From Bacteroidota bacterium (GTDB lineage: Bacteria > Bacteroidota > Bacteroidia > Flavobacteriales > Flavobacteriaceae): a DNA stretch of 5,846 nucleotides. The translations under genes were made by a program, and so were the position numbers. The notes under the pieces were generated by a model, which saw nothing but the letters and a program-made list of their open reading frames with translations, did not search any database and was not told the origin of the DNA. Below are positions 5,774 through 5,846 of this stretch, piece after piece. Position 1 is the stretch's first letter. Each line of letters starts with the position of its first letter. The stretch lies in assembly GCA_018656255.1 (NCBI GenBank), contig JABHYI010000253.1, positions 1 through 5,846 on the forward strand, in the 5' to 3' direction.

Positions 5774-5846
5774 AAGGTAGTAAGAGAAGTGTATTACTTT
5801 CTTGTTAACTATTTAAAATTTCTTGAAAAAAACCGTATAAATCTCC
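5774..5846. other. Right-hand tail with no recognised feature
   Basis: After the permease stop there are 73 AT-rich bases up to the edge. I find only a 5-bp AGTAA/TTACT inverted repeat (near 5782-5801) and no convincing terminator, promoter or new start codon. Transcription could continue into a downstream gene, but the window ends before this can be seen. Confidence 0.4.

Noticed and set aside
1..5846. CRISPR arrays, insertion sequences, integrase or attachment site at the tRNA 3' end, restriction or defence genes
   Set aside because: There are no regularly spaced repeats and no transposase or integrase motifs. The tRNA 3' end is not duplicated elsewhere in the window, and all large frames are housekeeping genes.

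Overview
This window reads as ordinary chromosomal DNA from a member of the Bacteroidota, most likely a flavobacterium. The evidence is the low GC content, the near absence of Shine-Dalgarno sequences ahead of start codons, several promoter-like TAnnTTTG boxes of the Bacteroidota type, and proteins that look like their flavobacterial versions. I see no mobile element, CRISPR array, phage gene or defence gene, and I do not think the window holds a new multi-gene system. The points of interest are in the intergenic control regions.

Layout from left to right: (1) a class IV PLP-dependent aminotransferase on the minus strand, cut off at the left edge just before its stop codon; (2) a 10-bp terminator-like hairpin whose T-run touches the aminotransferase start codon, next to a possible -7 box for that gene; (3) a 128-residue START-like (SRPBCC/AHSA1-type) protein on the minus strand with its own candidate promoter; (4) a RhlE-type DEAD-box RNA helicase on the minus strand, with a 9-bp hairpin in its short 5' leader; (5) a tRNA with a CAT anticodon on the plus strand, divergent from the helicase and preceded by a very good Bacteroidota promoter; (6) one strong hairpin with T-runs on both sides, which can end both the tRNA transcript and the converging hisS transcript; (7) hisS, histidyl-tRNA synthetase, on the minus strand; (8) a divergent control region; (9) a complete MacB/FtsX-type ABC transporter permease on the plus strand; and (10) a 73-base tail in which I see no gene or clear terminator.

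The genes are mostly housekeeping and are not one pathway. A tRNA and an aminoacyl-tRNA synthetase serve translation, the helicase serves RNA remodelling, the aminotransferase serves amino acid or folate metabolism, and the permease serves export or envelope work with an ATPase that is not in the window. Each gene seems to be its own transcription unit. No stretch longer than about 200 bases lacks a gene or RNA. For the helicase and hisS the start was set inside the longest open frame: the upstream TTG starts lie in likely promoter sequence, and the internal ATG starts match the family N-termini.
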